Below are positions 37,146-45,653 of a DNA stretch of 51,488 nt, piece after piece. The stretch covers positions 1-51,488 of the forward strand of contig CAKZIX010000035.1 of NCBI GenBank assembly GCA_936936565.1, given 5' to 3'. Positions within the stretch are counted from its first letter, which is position 1. Every line of letters starts with the position of its first letter. This stretch comes from an uncultured Nocardiaceae bacterium. Lineage in GTDB: Bacteria > Actinomycetota > Actinomycetes > Mycobacteriales > Mycobacteriaceae. The translations under genes and the position numbers were made by a program. The notes under the pieces were generated by a model, which saw nothing but the letters and a program-made list of their open reading frames with translations, did no database searches and was not told the origin of the DNA.

Positions 37146-38689
37146 TGGCTGCCGGTAACCCGCCGCCGGCCGCGGCAGGTGGACAGCAGCAATCCGCAGG
37201 CTCGTTCCCCAGCCCGCCGGGTGGTTTCGCCCCCGCTCCCCCGACGCCCACGCGCCGGGGCGCCGAGGCGCTGTTGCTCGGCTTCGGTGCCGTCATCGTG
37301 ACGGTGTCGTTGATCTTGGTCGAGGCGTCCCAGGAGCAGTCGGTCACGTGGGATCTGGCTCGCTACGGGTTTGCCTACTTGGCGCTGTTCGCGGTGGCAC
37401 ATCTCGCGGTGCGGCGGTTCGCCCCGTACGCCGATCCGTTGCTGCTGCCCATCGTCGCCCTGCTCAACGGCCTGGGCCTGGTGCTCATCCACCGGCTCGA
37501 CCTGGCCGACGCACAGGACGCCCGCTACGAGGGCGTGCCGATTCCGTCGCCGGACGCCACCCAGCAGGTGCTGTGGACCACGCTCGCGCTGCTCGGCTTC
37601 ATCGCCGTGTTGATCTTGCTGCGCGACTATCGCACGCTCGCCCGCTACAGCTACACCCTCGGACTCGCCGGGCTCGTCGCCTTGCTGATCCCCGCGCTGC
37701 TGCCGGCGAGGTTCTCCGAAACCAACGGCGCGAAGATCTGGATTCGCTTGCCGGGCTTGTCGATTCAGCCAGGCGAGTTCGCCAAGATCTTGTTGATCAT
37801 CTTCTTCGCCTCGATCCTGGTGGCCAAGCGTGAGCTGTTCACCTCAGCGGGCCGGCACCTGCTCGGCATGGATTTCCCGCGCGCTCGCGACCTCGGCCCG
37901 ATCGTGGCGGCGTGGCTGATCGCGATCGGCGTGCTGGTGTTCGAAAAGGACCTGGGCACGTCGCTGCTGATCTTCTCCACGGTGCTGGTGATGCTCTACA
38001 TCGCCACCGAACGGCTGGGCTGGCTGGTCATCGGATTCGGGCTGCTCGCCGTCGGGTTCGTGTTCGCCTACCAGTTGTTCGCGCACGTGCGTGTGCGCGT
38101 GCAAACCTGGAGCGACCCGTTCGACCAGCCGTCGTTCCAGCCCGGCTGTGTGGACGCGGTCACCGGCGAGCGGCTGCAGATCTTCTACTGCGAGGGTTTC
38201 CAGGTCGCGCAGGCGCTGTTCGGCCAGGCCACCGGCGGGCTGTTCGGCACCGGGCTGGGCAGCGGCCGGCCCTCGCAGGTGCCGTTCGCCAAGACCGACT
38301 TCATCGTCGCGACGATCGGTGAAGAACTCGGCCTGGTCGGACTCACCGCGGTGTTGTTGCTGTTCTGCGTGTTCGTGGTGCGCGGGCTGCGCACCGCGCT
38401 GGCGGTGCGCGACAGCTTCGGCAAGCTGCTCGCCGCCGGATTGTCGTTTACCATCGCCATTCAGTTGTTCGTTGTGGTCGGTGGCGTCACGAAGCTCATC
38501 CCGCTGACTGGCCTGACGACGCCGTTCGTGTCCTACGGCGGCTCGTCGCTGTTGGCCAACTACCTGCTGTTGGGACTGTTGATCAAGATTTCCGACGCCG
38601 CACGGGCGCCGGCACCCGCCAAGAAGAAGGCGCCCGAGCCGATCGCCGAAGCTCAGACCGAGCTGTTGCGTAAGAAGGTCGGCTCATGA
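37145..38689 (+). CDS. rodA: RodA: SEDS-family peptidoglycan glycosyltransferase
   Basis: A 514-residue polytopic protein with a Pro-rich cytosolic N-terminus and about 12 helices. It polymerises lipid II during elongation, paired with the adjacent class b PBP. SEDS motifs include GLVLIHRLDL, IWIRLPGLSIQPGEFAKI, FEKDLGTSLLIF and TPFVSYGGSSLLANYLLLGLL in the last helices. ATG at 37145 overlaps the pstP stop. The C-terminal tail (PAPAKKKAPEPIAEA) is cytosolic. Its stop overlaps the pbpA start (ATGA). Confidence 0.96.
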   Translation: MAAGNPPPAAAGGQQQSAGSFPSPPGGFAPAPPTPTRRGAEALLLGFGAVIVTVSLILVEASQEQSVTWDLARYGFAYLALFAVAHLAVRRFAPYADPLLLPIVALLNGLGLVLIHRLDLADAQDARYEGVPIPSPDATQQVLWTTLALLGFIAVLILLRDYRTLARYSYTLGLAGLVALLIPALLPARFSETNGAKIWIRLPGLSIQPGEFAKILLIIFFASILVAKRELFTSAGRHLLGMDFPRARDLGPIVAAWLIAIGVLVFEKDLGTSLLIFSTVLVMLYIATERLGWLVIGFGLLAVGFVFAYQLFAHVRVRVQTWSDPFDQPSFQPGCVDAVTGERLQIFYCEGFQVAQALFGQATGGLFGTGLGSGRPSQVPFAKTDFIVATIGEELGLVGLTAVLLLFCVFVVRGLRTALAVRDSFGKLLAAGLSFTIAIQLFVVVGGVTKLIPLTGLTTPFVSYGGSSLLANYLLLGLLIKISDAARAPAPAKKKAPEPIAEAQTELLRKKVGS

Positions 38690-40149
38690 ACACCCCACTG
38701 CGCCGAGTCGCGATCGCCGTGATGATCCTGGTCGCGGCGTTGCTGGCGAATGCCACCTACGTGCAGGTGATCAAGGCCGACGATCTGCGCGCCGACCCAC
38801 GCAACTCGCGCGTGCTGCTCGACGAGTACGCCCGCCAGCGCGGCCAGATTTCCGCACAGGGTCAGGTGCTCGCCGAATCGCGGCCCACGGACGACCGCTA
38901 CAAGTACTTGCGCGTGTATCCGCAGCCGTTGGCGTTCGCGCCGGTCACCGGCTTCTATTCGATTCAGCACGCGAACCGCGGTCTGGAGTTCACCGAAGAC
39001 GCGGTGCTCAACGGCTCCGACAACCGGCTGTTCGGCCGCCGCTTCTTCGACATGGTGTCCGGCCGGGATCCGCGCGGCGGCAACGTGGTCACCACGCTCA
39101 ATCCGCTCATGCAGCAGGTCGCCTACGAGCAGCTGTCGGCCAAGGGCTACAAGGGCTCGGTCGTGGCGATCGAGCCGAGCAGCGGCAACATTCTGGCGAT
39201 GGCATCCACGCCGTCCTACGATCCCAACCTGTTGTCGGGCCACGACGGCCCCCAGGGCACCAAGAACTGGGATCAGCTCAACGGCGACCCGAACAAGCCG
39301 CTGCTCAACCGGGCGATCGAGGAGCGCTACCCGCCCGGTTCCACCTTCAAGGTGCTCGTCACGGCGGCTGCGCTGGCCAAGGGCACCAAGGTCGACGATC
39401 AATTCACTGCCGCGCCGCGGATCACGTTGCCGGGCACCAGCACCACGCTCGAGAATTACAACGGCAGCACCTGCGGCAACGGCCCGACTGCACCGCTGCG
39501 CGAGGCGTTCGCCCGCTCCTGCAACACCGCCTTCGTCGAGCTGGGCATCAAGACCGGTGCCACCGCCCTGAAGGAGCAGGCGGCGGCGTTCGGGATCGGC
39601 TCCAACATGGAGGTGCCGCTGCAGGTGCGCCCGAGCACGCTCGGCGACCTGTCCGACGACGCGATCGTCGGGCAGTCCAGCATCGGGCAGCGCGACGTCG
39701 CGCTCACACCGCTGCAGAACGCCGTCATCGCGGCCACCATCGCCAACGGCGGCCTGCGCATGGAGCCGCATCTGGTGGCCCAGTTGCAGGGCCCGGACCT
39801 GTCGAACCTGGCGACCACGCGGGCCACGTCGGTGGGGCAGGCGATATCGCCGCAGGTGGCCTCGCAGCTCACCGAGCTGATGATCGGCTCGGAGAACTTC
39901 ACCGGCGGGCCGGGCAAGATTCCGAACGTGCAGATCGCGTCGAAGACCGGCACCGCCGAGCACGGCTCGGATCCGCGCAACACGCCGCCACACACCTGGT
40001 ACATCGCGTTCGCCCCGGCGCAGAACCCGAAGGTCGCGGTCGCCGTGATCGTCGAGGAGGGCGGCGACCGGGCGCTGGCCGCGACGGGTGGCTCGGTGGC
40101 GGCACCGATCGGACGCGAGGTCATCAAGGCCGGATTGGCGGTGCGCTGA
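38686..40149 (+). CDS. pbpA: PbpA: class b penicillin-binding protein (transpeptidase)
   Basis: A 487-residue bitopic protein that cross-links peptidoglycan, working with RodA. The N-terminal helix is VAIAVMILVAALLANATYV. A pedestal domain follows with FYSIQHANRGLEFTEDAVL. The transpeptidase has all three motifs: STFK (YPPGSTFKVL), SCN (ARSCNTAFVEL) and KTG (ASKTGTAEHG). Length and order match mycobacterial PbpA, a substrate of PknB. Start ATG overlaps the rodA stop. Confidence 0.96.
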   Translation: MNTPLRRVAIAVMILVAALLANATYVQVIKADDLRADPRNSRVLLDEYARQRGQISAQGQVLAESRPTDDRYKYLRVYPQPLAFAPVTGFYSIQHANRGLEFTEDAVLNGSDNRLFGRRFFDMVSGRDPRGGNVVTTLNPLMQQVAYEQLSAKGYKGSVVAIEPSSGNILAMASTPSYDPNLLSGHDGPQGTKNWDQLNGDPNKPLLNRAIEERYPPGSTFKVLVTAAALAKGTKVDDQFTAAPRITLPGTSTTLENYNGSTCGNGPTAPLREAFARSCNTAFVELGIKTGATALKEQAAAFGIGSNMEVPLQVRPSTLGDLSDDAIVGQSSIGQRDVALTPLQNAVIAATIANGGLRMEPHLVAQLQGPDLSNLATTRATSVGQAISPQVASQLTELMIGSENFTGGPGKIPNVQIASKTGTAEHGSDPRNTPPHTWYIAFAPAQNPKVAVAVIVEEGGDRALAATGGSVAAPIGREVIKAGLAVR

Positions 40150-40157
40150 CATGCGCA

Positions 40158-40177
40158 GGGCGAGCGAAGCGACGGGG
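40158..40177 (+). repeat. Copy of a 20-bp dispersed repeat between pbpA and pknA
   Basis: Identical, in inverse orientation, to 23721-23740 within gltB. It occupies most of the 33-bp pbpA-pknA gap. Confidence 0.75.
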
Positions 40178-40182
40178 CCATC

Positions 40183-41649
40183 ATGCTGAGCAATGGCGCG
40201 GTGATCGCAAACCGGTATCGCCTGGTGCGGCTGATCGCCACCGGCGGCATGGGCCAGGTGTGGGAGGCCGTCGACAACCGGCTGGACCGCCACGTCGCGG
40301 TCAAGGTCCCCAAGGCCGAGTTCTCGGCCGATTCCACGTTCCGGCACCGGTTCCGCACCGAGGCCCGCACGACCGCGCAGCTCACCCATCCCGGTATCGC
40401 CGCGGTGTACGACTACGGCGAGACGCAGGACCCGTCGGGCGGTGAAACCTCGTATCTGGTGATGGAACTCGTCGCCGGGGAGCCGCTCAACGCGGTGCTC
40501 GGGCGCCTGGGCCGGCTCAGCATGCCGCACGCACTCGACATGCTCGAACAGACCGGCCGAGCGCTCGAGGTGGCGCACTCGGCGGGCGTGGTGCACCGGG
40601 ACGTCAAGCCCGGAAACATCCTCGTCACGCCGACCGGCCAGGTGAAAATCACCGACTTCGGTATCGCCAAGGCGGTCGACGCCTCGCCGGTCACCAAGAC
40701 CGGCATGGTGATGGGCACGGCTCAGTACATCGCGCCCGAGCAGGCGCTCGGCCAGGACGCCACGTCTGCCAGCGACGTGTATTCCCTCGGCGTGGTCGGC
40801 TACGAGGCCCTCAGCGGTGCCCGGCCGTTCCTCGGCGACGGTGCCCTCACGGTGGCGATGAAGCATGTGCGCGAGGCACCCGCTCCGCTGCCGTCGGACC
40901 TGCCGCCGAACGTGCGCGAGCTCATCGAGATCACCATGACGAAGGATCCGGCCGCCCGCTACGGCCGCGGTGGCGAGTTCGCCGACGCCGTGGCCGCGGT
41001 GCGCGCCGGGCGCCGCCCGCCGCCACCGGGCACCCCCGGTGTCACGCCGGCGCCGCTGGTTGCCCCCGGGTTGCCCACGAGTGCAGGCGGCTATCCGACG
41101 GGTGCCGGGCGGGTGCTCCCGCCGGGCGATCGGGCGACCCAGGCGATGCCCAGCTCACAACGTGAATATGCCGGTCCGGCAACGGGTTACACTGCTGGCC
41201 GACACAGTGCGGCGGCCGTCGCGGCGGACGCGCCCACCGGGGGCCTCACGCAGGGCCAGCGGTTGATAGCTTGGATCGGGGGTGCGTTGTTGGTGGCTGC
41301 CGCTGCCCTGATCGGCTTCCTGCTGCTACGCGGCTCCGGTGACGACGGTCAACAGCCGCCGGCACCGCCGCCGACGACGACCGTCCCCTCCCAGGCGCCG
41401 TTGCCGCCGCCACCACCGCAGACCACCCGCACCGCGGAACCCACCACGGAGCCGAAGCCGCCGCCGGTCACGACGACGACCACCACGCCGCCGCCGACCA
41501 CGACGACGACAACACCGTCGCCGACGCCGACTACGACCACGACGACCACGCAGCCGACCACGACGACGACAAAGAAGATCACGCTGCCCAGCCTGCCGAC
41601 GTTCCCGTCCGGACAGGGCTTGCCGATCCCGACCATAGGATTTCCATGA
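40183..41649 (+). CDS. pknA: PknA: transmembrane Ser/Thr protein kinase
   Basis: A 488-residue kinase controlling growth and division. Kinase domain at residues about 12-272: IATGGMGQVWEAV, VAVKVPK, HRDVKPGNIL, DFGIAKA, TAQYIAPEQALG. A juxtamembrane linker follows, a membrane helix (WIGGALLVAAAALIGFLLL, about 364-384), and a Thr/Pro-rich tail of about 100 residues ending FPSGQGLPIPTIGFP. PASTA repeats are absent, as in M. tuberculosis PknA. It starts 33 bp after pbpA; pknB follows after 22 bp. Confidence 0.95.
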   Translation: MLSNGAVIANRYRLVRLIATGGMGQVWEAVDNRLDRHVAVKVPKAEFSADSTFRHRFRTEARTTAQLTHPGIAAVYDYGETQDPSGGETSYLVMELVAGEPLNAVLGRLGRLSMPHALDMLEQTGRALEVAHSAGVVHRDVKPGNILVTPTGQVKITDFGIAKAVDASPVTKTGMVMGTAQYIAPEQALGQDATSASDVYSLGVVGYEALSGARPFLGDGALTVAMKHVREAPAPLPSDLPPNVRELIEITMTKDPAARYGRGGEFADAVAAVRAGRRPPPPGTPGVTPAPLVAPGLPTSAGGYPTGAGRVLPPGDRATQAMPSSQREYAGPATGYTAGRHSAAAVAADAPTGGLTQGQRLIAWIGGALLVAAAALIGFLLLRGSGDDGQQPPAPPPTTTVPSQAPLPPPPPQTTRTAEPTTEPKPPPVTTTTTTPPPTTTTTTPSPTPTTTTTTTQPTTTTTKKITLPSLPTFPSGQGLPIPTIGFP

Positions 41650-41671
41650 CCGTGTCCGGGGACCGCACCGC

Positions 41672-43585
41672 ATGACCACCCCACGCAAGCTGTCGTCGCG
41701 CTACGAGCTCGGCGAGATCCTGGGCTTCGGTGGCATGTCCGAAGTGCACTTGGCCAGGGACACCCTGCTCGGCCGCGATGTCGCGATCAAGGTGCTGCGC
41801 GCCGATCTGGCTCGCGATCCCACGTTCTACCTGCGTTTTCGCCGTGAGGCGCAGAATGCCGCGGCGCTGAACCACCCGGCGATCGTGGCGGTGTACGACA
41901 CCGGAGAGGCCGAAACCGAGTCCGGTCCGCTGCCGTACATCGTCATGGAGTACGTCGACGGCGACACCCTGCGCGACATCGTGCGTTCGAAGGGGCCGAT
42001 GCCGCCGCGCAAGGCGATGGAGGTCATCGCCGACGTGTGCGCCGCGCTGGATTTCAGCCACCGCAACGGCATCGTGCACCGCGACATGAAGCCGGCCAAC
42101 ATCATGATCAGCCGCTCCGGCGCGGTGAAGGTGATGGACTTCGGCATCGCCCGTGCGATTGCCGACAGCTCCTCGCCGGTCACCCAGACCGCCGCGGTCA
42201 TCGGCACCGCGCAGTACCTGTCGCCGGAACAGGCACAGGGCAATCCGGTCGACGCGCGCTCGGACGTGTATTCGCTGGGCTGCGTCCTGTACGAGATTCT
42301 CACCGGAGAGCCGCCGTTCAAGGGTGATTCGCCGGTGGCCGTGGCCTACCAGCACGTCCGGGAAGATCCGCAGCTGCCGTCGCTCGTCCACGACGGAGTG
42401 CCCCGCGAGCTCGATTCCATCGTGCTCAAGGCGATGAGCAAGAACCCCGCCAACCGGTACCAGTCGGCCGGCGAGATGCGCAGCGACCTCATCCGCGTGC
42501 TCGGCGGCCAGCGCCCCAGCGCGCCCACGGTGATGAGCGACGAGGAGAAGACGACGATCCTCGGCGCCGTGGACACGTCCGCCTCCACGGCACCGCGCCG
42601 TCATCGCGCGCCCGAGCCCGAGGAGTCCGACGAGCCGTCGGGGTCCGGCAATCGCTGGCTCAAGGTGGCGCTCGGGTTGCTCGTCGCGGCGGTCGTCGTC
42701 GGTGTCGTCGGCGCGTTCCTGTGGTCCTCGGGTCCGGGCTCGAAGCCGGCGCAGGTGACCATTCCGGATTTGTCGAACAAGCCGGTACAAGAGGCGCGCA
42801 GCCAGCTGCAGGCCCTCAATTTCGAGGTCAACATCGAGCAGAAGTCCGATCGGGTGGTGGCACCGGGCAACGTGATAGCGACCCGGCCGCTGGCGGGTTC
42901 CAGTGCCGACGAGCGCAGCACCGTCAACCTCGAGGTGTCCACTGGCCCCGAGCAGGTGGCGGTCCCGAAGCTGAGCGGGCTCACCCAGGCCGAGGCTGCG
43001 CAGAAGCTCAACAGCGCCGGATTGCGGCTCGACCCGAACGTGCTCGAGGCGGCGTCCACGCAGGCCCAGTACCAGAAGGTGATCGACCAGAATCCGTCGG
43101 CCGATCAGAAGGTGAGCGCCGATTCGACGGTGCGCATCACGATCGGTTCGGGTCCCGAGCAGATCCGGATTCCCGACGTGGTGGGCCAGTTGGTCACCGT
43201 GGCCCGGCCGAATCTCGAGGGCGCCGGATTCACGGTGGAGGTCACCGAGCAGCCGTCGACGCGGCCGAAGGGCGAGGTCCTGTCCATGACGCCGTCGGGC
43301 GGTTCGACGTCGGAGAAGGGCACGCGGGTGCGCGTCACGGTGTCCGACGGCAACCAGATGAAGATGCCCGATCTCAGCCGCCAGACCGTCTCGCAGGCGC
43401 TCGAGGCGCTGCGGGCGGCGGGCTGGTCCGGTTCGGCGGCGCAGCTGACGCAGGTTCCGCAGCTCACCCTCGATCCGGATCAGGTCGGCCGGGTGGTCGC
43501 CCAGCAGCAGCCTGCCGGTTCGGATGTGGCCAAGACGGCACAGATCACCGTGGGCGTGGGTGCCCTGCCCGGGATTCCGCGGTAG
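41672..43585 (+). CDS. pknB: PknB: PASTA-domain Ser/Thr protein kinase
   Basis: A 637-residue essential-type receptor kinase sensing peptidoglycan fragments. Kinase at about 10-275: LGFGGMSEVHLA, VAIKVLRADL, HRDMKPANIM, DFGIARA, TAQYLSPEQAQG. Linker with the TxxTxxT-like regulatory region, membrane helix (VALGLLVAAVVVGVVGAFLW, about 330-350), then four external PASTA units beginning IPDLSNKPVQEA, VPKLSGLTQAEA, IPDVVGQLVTVA and MPDLSRQTVSQA. It is the last gene of the fhaA-pknB operon. Confidence 0.97.
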   Translation: MTTPRKLSSRYELGEILGFGGMSEVHLARDTLLGRDVAIKVLRADLARDPTFYLRFRREAQNAAALNHPAIVAVYDTGEAETESGPLPYIVMEYVDGDTLRDIVRSKGPMPPRKAMEVIADVCAALDFSHRNGIVHRDMKPANIMISRSGAVKVMDFGIARAIADSSSPVTQTAAVIGTAQYLSPEQAQGNPVDARSDVYSLGCVLYEILTGEPPFKGDSPVAVAYQHVREDPQLPSLVHDGVPRELDSIVLKAMSKNPANRYQSAGEMRSDLIRVLGGQRPSAPTVMSDEEKTTILGAVDTSASTAPRRHRAPEPEESDEPSGSGNRWLKVALGLLVAAVVVGVVGAFLWSSGPGSKPAQVTIPDLSNKPVQEARSQLQALNFEVNIEQKSDRVVAPGNVIATRPLAGSSADERSTVNLEVSTGPEQVAVPKLSGLTQAEAAQKLNSAGLRLDPNVLEAASTQAQYQKVIDQNPSADQKVSADSTVRITIGSGPEQIRIPDVVGQLVTVARPNLEGAGFTVEVTEQPSTRPKGEVLSMTPSGGSTSEKGTRVRVTVSDGNQMKMPDLSRQTVSQALEALRAAGWSGSAAQLTQVPQLTLDPDQVGRVVAQQQPAGSDVAKTAQITVGVGALPGIPR

Positions 43586-43612
43586 TACTCGGGCGGCACG
43601 GCACCTGCTCGC

Positions 43613-44278
43613 TCAGCGCACGAGCGCGCCTGCGACCTCGGCTTCGAGCTGCCGAACCAGATTTTCCGGTGGCCGCTGCCCGCACACCTCGAGCCAGTTG
43701 GCGAGCATCCGGTGCCCGCCTTGGGTGAGCACAGACTCCGGGTGGAACTGCACACCGTGGATGGGCAGCGTGCGATGCCGCATCGCCATCACGATGCCGG
43801 ACTCGGTGCGGCCGGTCACCTCGATCTCGTCGGGGATGGTTTCCGGGAGCACGGTCAGCGAGTGGTAGCGCGTCGCGGTGAACGGCGACGGTAGCCCGGC
43901 GAGCACCCCTACATTGTTGTGCACGACCTCACTTGTCTTGCCGTGCAACAACTCCGGTGCCCGCGTGACAGTGGCGCCGAAAGCCTCGCCGATGGCTTGA
44001 TGGCCCAGACAGACCCCGAGCACCGGCGTACCGGCCGCGGCCGCCGCGTGCACCAGACCGATGGTCGCACCGGCCCGATCGGGGGTACCCGGACCGGGGC
44101 TGAGCAAGACACCGTCGAAAGAACGCACAACTTGGGCGAGAATCGACGTGGGTGCCCCGTCCCCCACGAGCTGGGGATCGTCGTTGCGCCAGACAGTCGC
44201 CTCCACCCCGAGCTGACCGAGGTACTGCACGAGGTTGAAGACGAAGCTGTCATAGTTGTCGACGACGAGAACCCGCAT
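43613..44278 (-). CDS. trpG: Glutamine amidotransferase, TrpG/PabA type
   Basis: A 221-residue class I amidotransferase supplying ammonia to anthranilate or aminodeoxychorismate synthase. It opens MRVLVVDNYDSFVFNLVQYL. Nucleophile Cys in GVCLGHQAIGEAFG, and the His-Glu pair in HGVQFHPESV. The position between crgA and pknB is the same as that of trpG in M. tuberculosis, where its synthase partner is elsewhere. It is convergent with pknB and divergent from crgA. Confidence 0.94.
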   Translation of the reverse strand: MRVLVVDNYDSFVFNLVQYLGQLGVEATVWRNDDPQLVGDGAPTSILAQVVRSFDGVLLSPGPGTPDRAGATIGLVHAAAAAGTPVLGVCLGHQAIGEAFGATVTRAPELLHGKTSEVVHNNVGVLAGLPSPFTATRYHSLTVLPETIPDEIEVTGRTESGIVMAMRHRTLPIHGVQFHPESVLTQGGHRMLANWLEVCGQRPPENLVRQLEAEVAGALVR

Positions 44279-44348
44279 GCACACACTGTACGTATGGCCT
44301 CCTCCGCGGGTTGGGAGTGGAAGCCAGACGAAATACGAAGAGGTCCTC

Positions 44349-44624
44349 ATGCCGAAGTCGAAGGTCCGCAAGAAGGCGGATTACACGGCGCCGAACCGCA
44401 CGCCGGTCAGTATCAAGGCCGGTCCGTCGCCGATCTGGTACGTCGTGGTGATGCTCGGGTTCATGCTCGCCGGGCTGTTGTGGCTGGTCGTCTACTACCT
44501 GGCCGGCACCTCGCCCGAGCCGGGCAAGTGGATCAAGTGGATGGCCGATCTGGAGGCCTGGAACTTCCTCATCGGGTTCGGGTTGATGATCGTCGGCCTG
44601 GTCATGACCATGCGGTGGCGATAG
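44349..44624 (+). CDS. crgA: CrgA: cell-division protein
   Basis: A 91-residue protein with a basic cytosolic N-terminus (MPKSKVRKKADYT) and two membrane helices (WYVVVMLGFMLAGLLWLVVYYL; FLIGFGLMIVGLVMTM). CrgA coordinates septum proteins including FtsZ, FtsI and CwsA in actinobacteria. The ATG at 44349 is the conserved start. The DUF881 gene normally found between crgA and trpG in mycobacteria is absent; only 70 bp separate the two starts. Confidence 0.95.
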   Translation: MPKSKVRKKADYTAPNRTPVSIKAGPSPIWYVVVMLGFMLAGLLWLVVYYLAGTSPEPGKWIKWMADLEAWNFLIGFGLMIVGLVMTMRWR

Positions 44625-44663
44625 CCAAACCGTTGTGGACTACTCGAATTACATCGATGTTAG

Positions 44664-44711
44664 TTATCCCCACTGTGGATAGCGCCTGTGGATAAGTCCG
44701 AGTTTTCCACA
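44664..44711. promoter_or_regulatory. Cluster of four DnaA-box-like 9-mers
   Basis: TTATCCCCA (44664-44672), TGTGGATAG (44674-44682), TGTGGATAA (44687-44695, exact inverse of TTATCCACA) and TTTTCCACA (44703-44711). Three have one mismatch and one is perfect. The third box contains the GTG start of the PH-domain gene. Confidence 0.65.
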
Positions 44712-45107
44712 CCCCTGTCTGCCGTCGTGGCCGTCACCGGACTCGGCGTGGCGCTCGCCGTGGCCGCGGTGGCGGTGCCGCTCGATGCTCCTGGACGGCT
44801 GCTCGTGGGGCTCGCCGCAGCTGGCCTGCTCGGGCTCGCCGCAATGGCCTGGCGGTCCCGGCCACGCCTGACGATCACGGCAAACGGACTGGTCATCGGC
44901 CGATTTTTCGGTCCGCTCGTGCTCTCCCGCGAGGACATTCTGCAGGTGCGGTTGCACCAGTACCCCCGGCTGGGCCGCCGGATCCCCATGCTCGAGATCG
45001 ATGCACACGTGAGCGGTGCCGAGCGCCTGTTCATCTTCGGCCGTTGGGACCTCGGCACTCATCCACAGGATGTGTATGACGCCTGGATAGAGACCGGCGC
45101 CGGCTAG
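44688..45107 (+). CDS. PH-domain membrane protein (Rv0010c-like)
   Basis: A 139-residue protein with two membrane helices (residues about 9-32 and 37-52) followed by a small bacterial PH-like domain (RPRLTITANGLVIGRF, EDILQVRLHQYPR, FIFGRWDLGTHPQDVYD). It occupies the place of M. tuberculosis Rv0010c beside crgA. Function unknown. The GTG start at 44688 lies within a perfect DnaA-box-like sequence. The gene precedes another small membrane protein by 42 bp. Confidence 0.88.
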   Translation: MDKSEFSTPLSAVVAVTGLGVALAVAAVAVPLDAPGRLLVGLAAAGLLGLAAMAWRSRPRLTITANGLVIGRFFGPLVLSREDILQVRLHQYPRLGRRIPMLEIDAHVSGAERLFIFGRWDLGTHPQDVYDAWIETGAG

Positions 45108-45149
45108 CCGACACGTCGTTTCGGTGGAATCCCACATACACTGCGGTAC

Positions 45150-45653
45150 GTGAAGAACTGGCGGGACCGATTCGTCGCCGCATACCGAAGCCCGCAAGGG
45201 CGCACCGCTGCCGTCACGGAAGCGTTGGCGCTGGTCGGCGGACTGCTCGCGGCGGTCTACACGGTCGCCGTCACGTACGCGTGCATCGGCACCTTGGTGA
45301 CGGTGTCCGACCGGTCGGCGCTCGAAGACATCGGCCTCGTCTTCGGCGGGGTGATCGGCACCGCTGCCGGACTGCTCGCGCTGCTGTTTCTCGGCGGCGC
45401 ATACCTGCTGTCGGTACGCCGGACGAGCGGACAGGTCCTGATTCTGATCGCGTCGACGCTCAATTTTCCGTTCGGCCTGATCCTGGTCGCGGCGCACGTC
45501 CTGCTGCTGCCGGTCGTGGTCGCGTTGAGTCTGACCACCATCGTGTTCGCCGCCATGCCCGCCACCGGACGCTGGCTGCATCCCGGCCGACGGGCGGTCC
45601 GGCACTACCCGGACCCGCCGTACCCGCCGCTGGAGACGACTCAGCCGAGCTGA
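45150..45653 (+). CDS. Multi-TM membrane protein, unknown function
   Basis: A 167-residue protein with a GTG start and three or four membrane helices (residues about 24-46, 60-88, 96-115 and 118-135) and a Pro-rich C-terminus (HYPDPPYPPLET). No family recognised. It shares direction with crgA and the PH protein and its last 13 bp overlap the convergent rhomboid gene. Confidence 0.78.
   Translation: MKNWRDRFVAAYRSPQGRTAAVTEALALVGGLLAAVYTVAVTYACIGTLVTVSDRSALEDIGLVFGGVIGTAAGLLALLFLGGAYLLSVRRTSGQVLILIASTLNFPFGLILVAAHVLLLPVVVALSLTTIVFAAMPATGRWLHPGRRAVRHYPDPPYPPLETTQPS

Noticed and set aside
44664..44711. Chromosomal origin of replication
   Set aside because: There are only four boxes in 48 bp, no dnaA or dnaN gene and no AT-rich unwinding region, so oriC itself is not in the window.
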